Below, piece by piece: positions 10,963 to 22,277 of a stretch of DNA of 64,000 nt (position 1 is its first letter; the number at the start of each line of letters is the position of its first letter). This stretch comes from Vanilla planifolia (lineage: Eukaryota; Streptophyta; Magnoliopsida; Asparagales; Orchidaceae). The translations under genes and the position numbers were made by a program. The DNA lies in assembly GCA_023846275.1 (NCBI GenBank), contig JAIUJO010000184.1, positions 1-64,000 of the forward strand, written 5' to 3'. The notes beneath the pieces were generated by a model. That model was not told where the DNA came from and searched no databases. It worked only from the letters and a program-made list of their open reading frames with translations.

Positions 10963-11277
10963 AGGAAGAAAAAGAAGAAGAAGAAAAAGAAAAAGAAGGA
11001 GAAGAAGGAAGAGGAGAAGTAGAAGAAGACAAGGAGGAAGAAGAAGAAGAAAAAGAAGGAGAAAAAGAAGGAGAAAAAGAAGGAGAAGGGGAAGAAGTAA
11101 AAGAAGAAGAAGAAAAAGATGAAAAAGAAGAAGAAGAATAAGAAGAAGAAGTAGAAGAATAAGTAGAAAAATAAGAACAAGAATAAGAATAATAATAATA
11201 ATAAAAAGAAGTAGTAGAAGAAAACCTAAAAGGAGAAGGAGAAGAAAAAGAAGAAGAAGAAGAAGCAGAGGAAGATG
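8974..11277. repeat. GAA/AAG-type purine-tract satellite, right block
   Basis: Direct continuation of the left block after the copia insertion: the second AGAAC at 8,974-8,978 leads into 'aagtagaagaag', and the marker 'ggagttggacg' reappears at 9,113. Other shared markers are the 'gatgtcggtgaag' word near 2,943 and 9,817 and the 'gcaaaagaataag' word near 10,228. A perfect AGT-triplet run lies at 10,931-10,962. A minus-strand frame running through most of it (ending near 8,931) is low-complexity Phe/Leu/Ser and is not a gene. Confidence 0.95.
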
Positions 11278-11286
11278 ATTGAGAAT

Positions 11287-11354
11287 ATATATGTGTGTGT
11301 GTGTGTGTTTGTGTGTGTTAGTGGGTGGGTTTGTGTATGTGTGTGTGTGTGTTT
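11287..11354. repeat. (TG)n-rich microsatellite
   Basis: Alternating TG run with GTTT, GTTA and GGGT interruptions, immediately right of the purine satellite. It marks the edge of the satellite block. Confidence 0.9.
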
Positions 11355-14300
11355 GCATGTGCTTTTATCTATGTGCATATAATTGAATCTTTTTTTTTAA
11401 GTAGTTATATGATCGATTGAATATAAATGATGCAAGTTTATTTTACTTTTAAAGGTTTATTTTTGCTATATTATAAAATGGTGAATGTTGTCATCTCGAT
11501 GGCCTTGTGGATAATCAAAGATATTTTTATGATAATAACCTATATGATAATAACCTAATTATGTGAGGTTTTAATATGATCATAAAGCTTTGATATATTT
11601 TGTCTAAATAAGTCATGAAGAGAAGCTTCAAAAAGATGTTAAGAAGTTCTATAAACTTTATTTTATGATGTTGACTCCTAACCTTGATACTTTATTTGAT
11701 AGCAACATGTCAAAATATTTTTAATGAATTTGGTTGAGTAAATTTTTAAATTTTAGATAGTTAATGTGTTTCTTCATGGATGATGTTAAAGAAAAAATGC
11801 AGTAAATATTAAATCTCATAAAAATCATCTTAGTTGGAGTGGCAGGTCATCAAAACTAATATTTTGAATAATAATATCATGATCATCTTAAGAAACATTT
11901 TTCTTAATTTTTTAATTTTTATTTCTATAATAATTAATTAAATTTAAAAAATAGAAAAAACTAATTCTACTAAAATTAAACTATTCTAAACATATGTAAC
12001 AATTTTCAGGCATGGAGCATTAATGTGGAACCCATTCGCTACAATAATCAGATCGAGGCATCACTCCTGAACATAGATAGCAGTATCTTGAATCAAGGCA
12101 CTACTCACAACATTCATAAATTAATTAATCATGTTATTGGAGGTTTAGTGACTAACTAATGAATAAGCTTGATAACACTTATCGTGAAATAAAGCTACTT
12201 TTCAAGCTATTATTCCATTTTCATTGTTGCATAATTTTAGATAGACTTCAATATTTTAGGATTTTGTTTTACAATAATGACATCAAAATTTTAAAAAGCA
12301 TAAAAAGGTCTTATGGTTTGCTAACAAATACTTTTCATGCAATTGAAATATAGCAAACATATAATGAATATATGTAAATTTTAAAATATATTTAAGATAA
12401 TTAAAAGTATAAAAAATTATATTTCTTTGCTAAATATTTAAGGAAATAAAAATTATGAAAATATACTAATAACAAATAGTTTAAAGATATGAGAACTATA
12501 TCAATGGATTACAAACATTCAAAATAATGAAAAGCAAAAAAAAGTATCTATTATTGTTGGGCATTTAAAATGTCTAACTTATATCCATAAAGTTTTGAAA
12601 AAATTGAATTGCCATAAAGTGAATATGGAATATAAAATTTAAATGAAAATGAAGTTTTAAAGTACACAAAAATAATAAATGATAAGGCACATTAAATATC
12701 ATAGGAATTCAACAAAACTGTGGATATAAGTTAAGAGAAAAAATAATATTCTATTCAACAATGTAATGAAAAGTTTTTAAGAAAAAACAAAATAATAAGC
12801 TTTACAAAATGCATGTGAACTTCGAATTATTTAACATAATTTTTCAAGTTGCATGAAAAAACTATTTTAAAAAATTATAAAATACTAAAAACAACTAGAA
12901 CGATTAATGAACTAATACTTAAAAAAATATGATATTACTAATAAGAAAAATAGAATTTTTTTGTGCTGAACCAAAAAGACAAACAAAACATGATTGTTAA
13001 ATGTCAAGAATCTACTACAACTTATTTATTAGTAAGAAATTCTATCTATTAGAGAATTATAACCAAATCAAAATAAAATAAAATTATTATATTCATGATT
13101 ATACTATTTAACAAAGGTTATTATTAGATTCATCCAATTATGTAAATATATAAAATGAAGAAATTCTTTTTAAAACTAAAGTATTTGTTACACAACTTCT
13201 TGACAGTCAATTTTTTTAGATATTATTCCTAATTTATCTATGTAATGTCTCAATAAAAACATGATTAAAAGTATTTTTAATGCAAGAAAATGAAAGATTA
13301 TGGTCATTTCCCTTTTCATGCCTAAGTTAAATAACCAAATTGTCTTGCTTTTACATGTCTTGAAGCAAATGAATATGCAACCACTTATTTTATAATGCTT
13401 TTTGAATTTTATGAACCGTAATCCCCTAAAAGAACTTGTTGTTTTGGATCTATTATAACAAATAGAGACATTATTCTTACCTTATTTTCATATAATTTTT
13501 CCTTATGATCCCTAATTCACATTTTTCTTTAAGAGACACCTTTGCAAAAACTATTTTTTGTAACAATATATGCATACATGTATACATATCTAACTTACTC
13601 TTTTTTTTTGGCAACTACCATTAATCAGTTGAATTATCTAAATTTCTTTGACATTTATACACTTTTTAGCATAATAACTTTATTTCATTTGTGTGATTTC
13701 ATAAAATAAATATAGATATACTTTATGTTATTTAAGAAATAAAGCATCTCATTAATAAACAATTTCATTAAGTCTAGTATATGCGCAACCATTGTAATAT
13801 GCAATTGCAGTTTGTTTAAAATAGTTTGATAAAGTATATGGAATTACGAAGCAAATTAGTAATATACTATTCATCAATTAATTTTGACATCCATATTATA
13901 ATTAACAAAAAATATGGTAATTATTATCTTATCAAGGTCAAATTAAAATACATAGTTCAACTTTGTTGATTGCTTACATTATTTGTAGTAAGGGTTTTGG
14001 TTTTGCACCATCCATATTTTTTAGAAATCATGACAATAAAGTGCATGTTACTTCTTTCTTCATTGTGTCCATCACATTTGAACCTCTTAGGAAATGTGTT
14101 TCTTTTATTAACCTTCTAATTAACCAACCTCACTTTAGTTAAATTTCTTAGATCATCCTTGACACATCACATTATGTTAAGAACGATTTGTCAAACAATT
14201 TGACACATACAACTATTTTATCCAATATTTTAGACCACTCAATTGGTGAGTAACACAATCATAAGCATGTAACATCAATTCCATCCACATTCTAATTCCA

Positions 14301-15180
14301 CTCCATGATCCTATTTTACTATCTTGTCCACTATCAAGCTGACCCAAATTCTTTGAAAGATCAATAGTTCATTTCTTTCTCTTACAACAAAGACATAAAA
14401 CTAAACTAAAATACTAATATGATTTGTATAGTTCTATATGCAGTATATGTGGTGTGGTTTTGCAAGATAGAAGTGACTTTATTGGAATAAAAATTTTGGT
14501 AACTTATAGAATATTGAAAGAAAATAGTTTAAACTAATATTTTTAATAAACTTGAGTACATCTTTGAAAGTAATTATTAAAAAATGTTAATTTTCTTTTA
14601 AAACACATTCATTTTATTTTTAAATATATTAATTTTTTAAATAATAAACTTTGATAAACATTATGAAAAGAATCAACAAAAATAAAAAAAATACATGAAT
14701 GATTATTAGCTACTTTCATTTAAAATCAAACTTACACATACTCCCAAAAAACATATAAACTATGGTAGCAAATATAAGCCTTTCATCATAACAAGGTTTG
14801 GTTAAACTCTTATAACAATAAAAATAAGCTATTATGTCTTATAACACAATCAATATGAAAAAATAAAATAATTAGCCCACAAAAAATAGAAATTAATTAA
14901 AATAAAAACCAATGATTGAAAAATGCTTAATTTGACAAAATGGTTAATTTTCTTCAAATTTTATAAAAATTTCATTAGTCAATTTTATCTAAGAAGTCAC
15001 TTACTTATAAAAATTTTAAATGGTTAAAAATATTTCCAAATATATTTTATAATCAATAATAATAAATTATAAAAATCTAAATAGCTCAAAATAACTATTA
15101 AAAGAGTAGCTACGCAAAAGCTACTCCATCAAAAGCCTCCATAACCTCTTTATACAAAAACCATGATTAGATGAATAAAT
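11355..15180. other. AT-rich DNA without a recognised gene
   Basis: About 3.8 kb of AT-rich sequence. No domain, LTR end or RNA gene was recognised. Frames are short and have AT-driven codon use. The only segment that stands out is the exon-like stretch at 12,010-12,159. Confidence 0.6.
12010..12159 (+). other. Exon-like open stretch after a splice-acceptor-like site (uncertain)
   Basis: A pyrimidine-rich 'aacaattttcag' ends at 12,009. It is followed by 49 open codons and a TAA at 12,157-12,159, in a segment richer in G and C than its surroundings. The peptide starts AWSINVEPIRYNNQ and ends IGGLVTN. I do not recognise it. It may be a terminal exon of a gene fragment, part of an unknown transposon, or chance. 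No matching upstream exon with a donor site was identified. Confidence 0.2.
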
Positions 15181-15657
15181 TGAATAAGCTCTACTTAGAA
15201 ATAAGGATTTGATTTGGACTGTTATATTTGAATGGGGTTCTCATGTTTGGATTCAAATCTGATATCTAGATCACAAAATGGTGTGATTGTATGATAGTCC
15301 TGATTAGGTGTTTAAAGGTGGTTGTGAATATGATTATCTGATCACATAATTATGTAATTAGAAATAAAAATAAGTCCCACAATTTGAATTATAATCACAT
15401 GTAATAAATACAATTTTATTCCCACAATACATGAATGATATATCATTATAGCTTTATAATAATTTTCTTAAATTATGTAATAAGTGTATTGTATGGAGTT
15501 AGCTACCCTTGGTTCACTCTAAAGTTGTTTCCTCTTTTGCTAGTACATTCATACTTAATTAAATCTAGATTTGTGAGTTATGTGTCGAACTAAAATTGTT
15601 CGAAGAGTTTTTGTGTCATTTTCTCAATCCAATAAGTGCATCTAACCATATTTTGTT
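15180..15657. repeat. Dispersed repeat, copy 1 (interrupted by the old copia element)
   Basis: About 475 bp that aligns by eye to 63,110-63,572. Shared order includes 'ggattyga' near the start, 'tgtgtgattg/tgtgtaattag', 'gagttatg', 'aaaattgtt' and 'aataagtgca' followed by 'attttg'. The similarity stops where the copia LTR begins at 15,658, consistent with the copia element having inserted into this repeat. The class of the repeat is unknown; it could be an LTR fragment. Confidence 0.5.
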
Positions 15658-17660
15658 TGGTTACCTTTGTGTTTGATAATGTTAAGACTTAAATGCTACC
15701 AATTTGTTGAAATGTGCTTGATTAGGGTTAATCATATTTAATTTTAACGAAAAATTCATATATCTTTAAAGATAATGAATAAAAGATATTGGACTATTCA
15801 ATAAAATTCAAAGACTCAAGATATATGTATCAAATTTGCAATGATTTTTTATTTTAAAATAGAATATCAGCATGACAATTATAATACACATTTTTGTTCA
15901 ATATCAAATCTTAATTAAAGTATCTAACTTAATCAATTTTGTCATCATTTAAGAAACATATAGAATTTCATTTCTTTATCAATTCTTGTTTTGTTAAATC
16001 CATCAAATAGATCTTTGCAAAATTTAACGTTAATTATTAAATACTGGGTAAACAAAAATATTAATTCTATTAAATTTTCCTTATTAAATTAAATTTAAGG
16101 TAGACCTTGAGCTCTCTTAGTACAAAGAATTTGGGCCTACCAAACCAAGCAGGCCTAGAAGCATTGTTGAAGACTTGCCTCGTTAGCCACAAAATTAGTT
16201 AAGTTGCATTCAAGAATTTTGTTGAGATAAGATAGAGGATTGATAGGGGCTAAACAAATAGAGATCAAGTCAAAACCATAACCATGAAATTACCTATATG
16301 CATATGAGTGGCCTAAGAGTTGAAATCCAAAGGATACTTGTATTATGCACCCATGAAAGGTATTGTAAAGTGAAAACTACTTCTTTTTTTGGAAATGTGG
16401 AACTAGCAATAGTCCAGTTATTTAGCACCAAAAGCATCTACTATTTCTCATTATCCAATTTTTTATCAGGTTGCAAAATGTTTCATGCATTATAAGCATT
16501 CAACATTGGCTGGAAATCAAATGACCAAGAGCATGTCTGGGTTCATTAGATTGCTTTGATTGTTTCACCTTTCAAAACAATCTACCCATGAGTTAGCAGG
16601 CTCAACACTCTCCAAGTTTCTATCTTATAGTTGTAATATTTTTTTTCCTTTACAAATAATGAATCAAATGATCCAGATCTCATCTTACTTAATTGGATGG
16701 CTAGATGTAATCCATCTTGATCCAACCATCTAGAAGGAATCTACTTTAGTAATCTTTGATTTAGTATTCCAAAACCTCTCTAGTATTATCCAACATTGCT
16801 GGTTGACCCCTCCTAATGACTAATTCCTTAGTCATTAGCTGGGTCATTGTGTTAAACAATTCAAAGAAATATTTCAATTTGTTTGGAAGAAATTTTTGTG
16901 CTATTTGGAAGCATCATTTAAAACAACTTTTTCTTAACTTTTTAATAACTTTGATGAAATGTTTTCTATATAAATCTAACTATTATTCATGAAATAACTA
17001 ATAAATATGAACCAATATTTGGGATCTCAACAAATTGTAGCATTGTATTCTACTATAGTAAAATATCTTCATAGTAACTACAACTTAGTTTTTCAAAAAA
17101 TGTGAAATTCTTTCAAGTAATCTTAGTACTTCTAATTTTTCAATTTCTTACTTGTCATAGAAATTTTAAGCTTGTTCTACCTTCCTCTATTAATCAACAA
17201 GCATTAAAATTTGTATAAACATATTATAATTTTTCCTTCTTATTGTATTTTTTCTTATTTTTTTGGGTTGGGTAGCCTAGCATTTATAAAAGCTTAAGTT
17301 TTGTTTGATGTCACTAAATACCAAGTTGGTGTTAATCTTACAAAAGCCTATGTTATAATTGAACCCATAAAAGTTAGTACGTTGAAGAATGGACATAAGT
17401 TCTCATTTAATCCAAATAATCTAAAGATTTAGTTATATTATTTTAATTTTTATTCTAGTTTTTAATCATTAAAAAATAAAAATAACATAAATAAAATGGG
17501 TTTCCTACTAAAAAGTGAGTTAAATCACTTAAATGATCCATCATCTGTGTTTTAAGTATTCGTTATTTTTATGGAATTATTATTTTTATTGTATGATAAG
17601 TTCAATTTTATTGTGCCATTTTTGTGTGCTTTCCAAAATATGTGTTAGTTAATTTTATTC
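15658..17660 (+). repeat. 5' LTR of the ancient copia element (approximate end)
   Basis: Starts near TGGTTACCTTTGTGTTTGA (compare the 3' LTR start TGTCACCTTTGTGTTTGA). Aligns with the 3' LTR through the 'attatgcaccc..tattgtaaag' block at 16,347 and the 'gatccagatctcat' block at 16,670. Its last part (about 17,265-17,350) aligns with the 3' portion of the young solo LTR at about 8,660-8,770. The end position is estimated from that alignment. Confidence 0.7.
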
Positions 17661-17699
17661 TTAAATTAAGTTTTCAATATGCTACAACTCATGGTTAAT

Positions 17700-18660
17700 A
17701 TTGGTGCGACATTAGATGAATGTCTTCTTCAATCATTCTATCATTACTAAAGCATAAAAATTTATTAATATTTGAAAAGTAGATTTAGAATTTTATCCAA
17801 TAAATTTACTTACAAGATTAGAAAGTACTCATAAAACTATAAGATTTACTTAGAGATTAATGCACAAATGAAATCAAGTTGTTTTGTGCACTAAGTAGTG
17901 ATTATAGTAGAATGACAATTAAATGTTGTGGCACTCAACAACATTCGTTTTAGTATATCTACAAGTGAATTTGATCAAGTTATAAATTTGTATACTACAT
18001 GTGAAGTTTTGAAAAAGTTAGAAGTAACTTATGAAGACACTTTGTAAGTTAAAGAAATAAAGACAAATCTTTTTACACATGATTATGAGCTCTTTAGAAT
18101 GAATTTAATAGAAACTATAAATAAGATGTCTATGTGATTTATGAAATTACTAATGAATTACAAAATTTTGAAAAATACTTTCTAATTTAGATCTTATAAG
18201 AAAAGTGGTAAGGATTCTACCCAACAAATATGATCTTCTTGCCAAAGTAATAAGGCATCCAAAGACATAACAAGCTCACATTAGATGATTTACTTAGAGA
18301 ATTATGAATGACAAAGATGAGATGAATAAAAGAGTTGAAAACAAGGCCTTCATAAGTAAGCAAAGCATGGAGCAGGGTAAAATGAACAATTAGCTTTTAA
18401 AACTAACAAATATAATATGGATAGAACATTTATATTTTCTATGGACTTGGAGGAAGATGCAAATTTTCATGTTAAAGGCTTAGATAAAAATTTTGTAAAA
18501 AAGATTGCAAATAGAAATTTGTAAAATACAAGAACAGCGAAGTTGACGACACCAAGATGCTATGATTGTGGTCAAACCAAACATTTTATACAAGCTTATC
18601 CACAACTCAAATACATAAAAAATATGTTCGAGAAAAAAAAAGAGAGTAAAGAATGAAAGA
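17700..18660 (+). pseudogene. copia gag remnant with degenerate CCHC zinc knuckle
   Basis: In an intact copia element this codes the nucleocapsid that packages element RNA in cytoplasmic particles. At 18,558-18,599 the frame reads CYDCGQTKHFIQAY, a C-x2-C-x4-H-x4-C knuckle whose last Cys is now Tyr. Upstream text is broken by stops. Position directly downstream of the 5' LTR and upstream of protease and integrase supports the call. Confidence 0.65.
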
Positions 18661-19378
18661 TTTTGAAGCTACTTGGCGTGCTTGAGAAGAGTTAAACTCC
18701 AAAACTTCAAGTGGTGAGGAGGAAGTAGTGATATGATTCATGACAAATGGCGATGAATCAAGTACATCAAGTGATGAATAGAAGATTAAGGTAAGCTCTT
18801 CGCCTCATGGAGGCTTTGAAAATAATTACATAAAAGTTATTAGTGTTTTAACTTCTTTAATAATTGTGCATGAAAAATTAAAACTTTTTTACAAATAAAA
18901 AATGAGCATTGTGATATTTATGAAAAGAGATTGAAAAAACTTAATATGTTGAAAATGATTCTATGATCATTGGGAATATTTCTTCAAGAAAAATGAGTTG
19001 GGGAAAAAAATTATTCTGTTGAACATACAAAATTTTCTAATATTTCACATGATGTTTAATTTTCTAAACATCCATATGTCTTCTTTTGAATATGCCTAAT
19101 ATTTCAAAATAAGACACTTTTATAGTTGTAAAAAATGTCATACCATTAAGGATTATCAAATTATGGAAAGTACTTCTAGTTTAAAATAAGTTATTTTCAT
19201 AATCATTTTATAGAGATATTGTGTTTTGGAGACATTCATAGGTTAGGTGCAATGCACTTTGGAATTATGCATAGAAATAAGGAAAATCAAAATAAAATTT
19301 TATGATTACTAAGTAAAACTTTTATAATTTCTGTAGCCTTATGTAAAGAAAAAAAAATAAAAATCTAGCCCTTGAGAA

Positions 19379-19470
19379 ATGAATAGTGGATACTCAAGAC
19401 ATATGACTAGAGTTTGATCAACGTTTATCGCAATAACATGTGGTCCAACTAGATCCTTAACACTTGGAGA
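19379..19470 (+). pseudogene. copia aspartic protease remnant (active-site Asp lost)
   Basis: At 19,382-19,408 the frame reads NSGYSRHMT, matching the copia protease core DSGxSRHMT with the catalytic Asp changed to Asn (GAT to AAT). It is followed by a 'TLGDNSKKKIIKIG' type block at about 19,459-19,500 that corresponds to the usual 'FGDN..G.I.G.G' stretch. The original polyprotein would have been cut by this enzyme; it cannot be active here. Confidence 0.7.
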
Positions 19471-19489
19471 CAATTCTAAGAAAAAGATA

Positions 19490-19985
19490 ATCAAAATTGG
19501 TCACATGAGATATTCTACATTAAAGAGAACAAGCAAGCTAGATATAGTCAGAGGTCTTCTCAAATAAAAACAAACTAGTTTAAAAATGTATGAATCACAC
19601 TAAAAATAATGGCAAGTTAAATATTTCTTTTAAATAAAAAATGACTTAACTACTAGTTGACATTTAGGGATAGTTTATTCAGATCTTTCTAGGAATACAC
19701 ATTCTTAAAGTTTCGGTAAGAAAAAAATATAAATTTATGATTATTAATGATTCTTCAAGATATAATTGGATTGTATTTCTTAACAGTAAGAGTGTGACGT
19801 TTGAAATCTTTGTTAATTTAATAAAAGAGATCAAAGAGAAAACCTTTCTTAAATTAATTTGTATTCAATGTGATAGTGGTAACGAGTTTAAAAAAGAGGG
19901 GCATCAATTTAAATGTTCTTATTCACATAAAAAAAATGGGATTGTAGAAAGAAAGTAGAAAACCTTGGTTGAGATGAGTAGAACT
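19490..19985 (+). pseudogene. copia integrase remnant
   Basis: The N-terminal zinc-binding block (GHMRYSTL, then SKLDIVRGL) begins near 19,499. The core follows: a 73-codon open piece at 19,737-19,958 starts MIINDSSRYNWIVFL, matching the 'VDDxSRYTWVxFL' core start. It continues to 'IQCDSGNEFKKEG', the second catalytic Asp block, and 'NGIVERK', the block just after the third acidic residue. Between them a few dozen residues are missing, so the integrase core is internally shortened. After a TAG at the 'ERK-KTLVEMSRTML' junction the frame stays recognisable to about 19,985. Confidence 0.85.
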
Positions 19986-20639
19986 ATGTTAATTGAATAC
20001 AACCTATCAAAATCCTTTTTGAATAAAGAAACTACCACAACTTGTTATATAATAAATAGAATTAATTTAAGGCCAATATTTCAAAAAACTTCATACAAGT
20101 TATTAAAAATTAAGAAACTGATTGTTAGTTAATTTCATATTTTTTGATATAAATACACAATTATTAATAATAAAAGGTCCAACTTGAATAAGTTTGATGA
20201 AAAAGTTTTCCTAGAAATTTTCATAGAAGCTCTTCTTTTTGAAAATCTTATAAAGTTTACAACATAGATACTTAAAAGTTACATAAAATTATGAATATAA
20301 TGCTTGATGATTCTACTCATATGACAAATAATAAAACTTTAGGTTAAAAAATAATGTCCTAAAAGAACATTGAGTTGAACAAAGATGAAAGTGAAATAGA
20401 AACAAAAATAGAATGAGGGACTAGCCATAAATTATCTAAAGATTAGCAAGACCAAGCTTGACTTCCCATAAAAACAATTTTTGGAGAAGTTAATCAAGGA
20501 GTTAAGACTAGAATCTTTATGAAGAATTAATCATAGTACATTTGAATCTTTCATTAGAATTGGTAGGCATAGGGGAAGCCCATAAGGTTAACTATTAGGT
20601 TTTACTAATGAAAGAAGAGTCAGATCTTTTTGAGAGAAA

Positions 20640-21160
20640 CCAAGTGTAGGAACAAGTGCTTCACTTAGTGATAACCAAGTGATTGTAATAAAATGGATAT
20701 TTAAAAATAAATTAGATGAAAATAGAGTGATCATTATAAACAAAAGTAGATCTCTTGGCAAGCATTATAACCAAGTTGAAGGTATATATTTTGAGGAGTC
20801 ATTTCTAGTAGTAATAGAATTAGAGGCCATTAGACTTTTCTTAATGTATTCATCTCATAAGATATTTAGTTTATTTCAAATAGATGTAAAATTTCTATTT
20901 TAAAATAGGATAATAAAAAAGATGTGTATAAAACAATCCATAGGTTTTGAGACCCATGTACATAATGATTATGTATATAGACTTGAGAAAGCATTCTATG
21001 GCCTTAAGCAAGCTCCTTGTTTATGGTATAATAGATTAAGTAATTATCTAGTTGATAGTGGTTTTAAAAAAGAAAAAATAGATAACACACTATTCATAAA
21101 ATCTTTAAATGATCATTCTTTGCTTATACAAGTTTATATTGATGATTAAATTTTTAAAAG
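20640..21160 (+). pseudogene. copia reverse transcriptase remnant
   Basis: The first open piece (20,679-20,903) aligns with the copia RT start: 'KWIFKNKLDEN', then 'HYNQVEGIYFEESF', 'LEAIRLFL' and 'FQIDVKFLF', the last holding the first catalytic Asp. After a short break the piece 20,922-21,149 gives 'YRLEKAFYGLKQAP' and ends in YIDD (21,135-21,146), the copia form of the YxDD active site, immediately followed by a TAA. The catalytic triad is therefore still readable, although the reading frame is broken. Confidence 0.9.
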
Positions 21161-22060
21161 CTTAAATGAAAATTTGTGTAAGGAACTTAGTGACTTAATT
21201 GTGAGGGGGAGTTTGAGATAAGTATAATATGTGAAATGAATTTCTTCTTTGGATTACTAATTATGTATGTAAAGGATGAGATTTTTATTTTACAAGCTAA
21301 GTATATAAATTATTTATTCAAAAAATTTTGGTATGAAAATTTGAAATATAAGGAGATTCTAATGAATAAATCAGTCTGTTTAAATTTATATGAAATTGAG
21401 AAATATATTGATAAAAATTTTTACGAAGAACTTGTTGGATCTTTTTTATATCTTATATTTAATAAATCAAAAATTTTATTTAGTATTAATTATGTGTAAG
21501 ATTTCAATAAAATCCTAAGAAAATCCATCTAGAGTTGATTAAATTAATCTTCAAATCTATAGGAAATATAATGAACATAGGTTTAAGGCATCCTACAAAT
21601 GTTCATTCATGAGATCTTATAAGTTTCCTAGATCTAGAATTTATAAGCACTAGTGTAGATAAGAAAAATAACTTAGGTACATATCATTTACTAAGAAATA
21701 TTTTAATTTCATGGTCAAGAAAGTAGAAATGATTCCATAGCCATATTGACCATGGAAGTTAAACATGTAGTGACTAATAGTTGTTTTGCTCAAGTGTTAT
21801 GTTTGAGACAATAATTTCAAGGCTATGGCTTTTATCTCTCATATATTTCCAATAGAATTGATAATGCTACTACCTTGGCTTTAGCAAAGAACCAAGTTCA
21901 ACATTCTACGCATACACATAATGTAAGAAATCACTTTATGAGAGACCAAGTATTTAAGGCATAATAAAATTCACATATGATTCTACTAAACAAGAATTGG
22001 TAGATAGATTTACAAGATTCCTTCCAACTGATTAATTTCAATTCACAAGGTTATAATTAG
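21161..22060 (+). pseudogene. copia RT-RNase H connection and RNase H remnant
   Basis: 21,236-21,499 reads 'MNFFFGLLI', 'IFILQAKYINYLFKKF' and 'FYEELVGSFLYL', the conserved copia stretch after the RT active site. About 21,640-21,730 reads 'STSVDKKNNLGTYHLL' and 'ILISWSRK', matching the copia RNase H 'DRKSTSGxxxFLG..LISWSSKKQ' block. About 21,880-22,060 still shows 'ERPS' and 'ELVDRFTRFL' like the C-terminal end ('LADIFTKPL'). Several in-frame stops are present. Confidence 0.8.
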
Positions 22061-22261
22061 GTGTAATATAAATTATACTACTTTTTTCATAGTATTAAAG
22101 ATGGAGAATAACCATGGTTTAATTAAGTTAGTAGGAACATATAGTAAAAGGGAGTATAAATTAAGTCAAAGCACCAACTTTTCATTTTTAATACCACTTA
22201 TCATAATAATATATGTTTTTTACTTATACTTTTATCTAAATATTTATGTCTTGTAATCATT

Positions 22262-22273
22262 AAAAGGGAGAGA
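22262..22273 (+). other. Polypurine tract of the ancient copia element
   Basis: AAAAGGGAGAGA ends four bases before the 3' LTR start TGTCACC at 22,278. In LTR elements this purine run primes plus-strand DNA synthesis. Placement exactly upstream of the LTR confirms the plus orientation of the element. Confidence 0.85.
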
Positions 22274-22277
22274 TTAT

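Noticed and set aside
2080..11180. Very long reading frames (up to 749 codons) of Leu/Ser/Phe-rich or Lys/Glu-rich sequence in the purine satellite
   Set aside because: They follow from triplet repeats that avoid stop codons in several frames at once, on both strands. No start context, domain, intron structure or codon bias supports a gene.
1..11277. CRISPR-like or bacterial repeat array
   Set aside because: There are no uniform spacers or defined repeats, and the flanking elements are plant retrotransposons.
16298..16495. 65-codon plus-strand frame
   Set aside because: It falls within the 5' LTR of the ancient copia element and aligns at DNA level with the non-coding 3' LTR.
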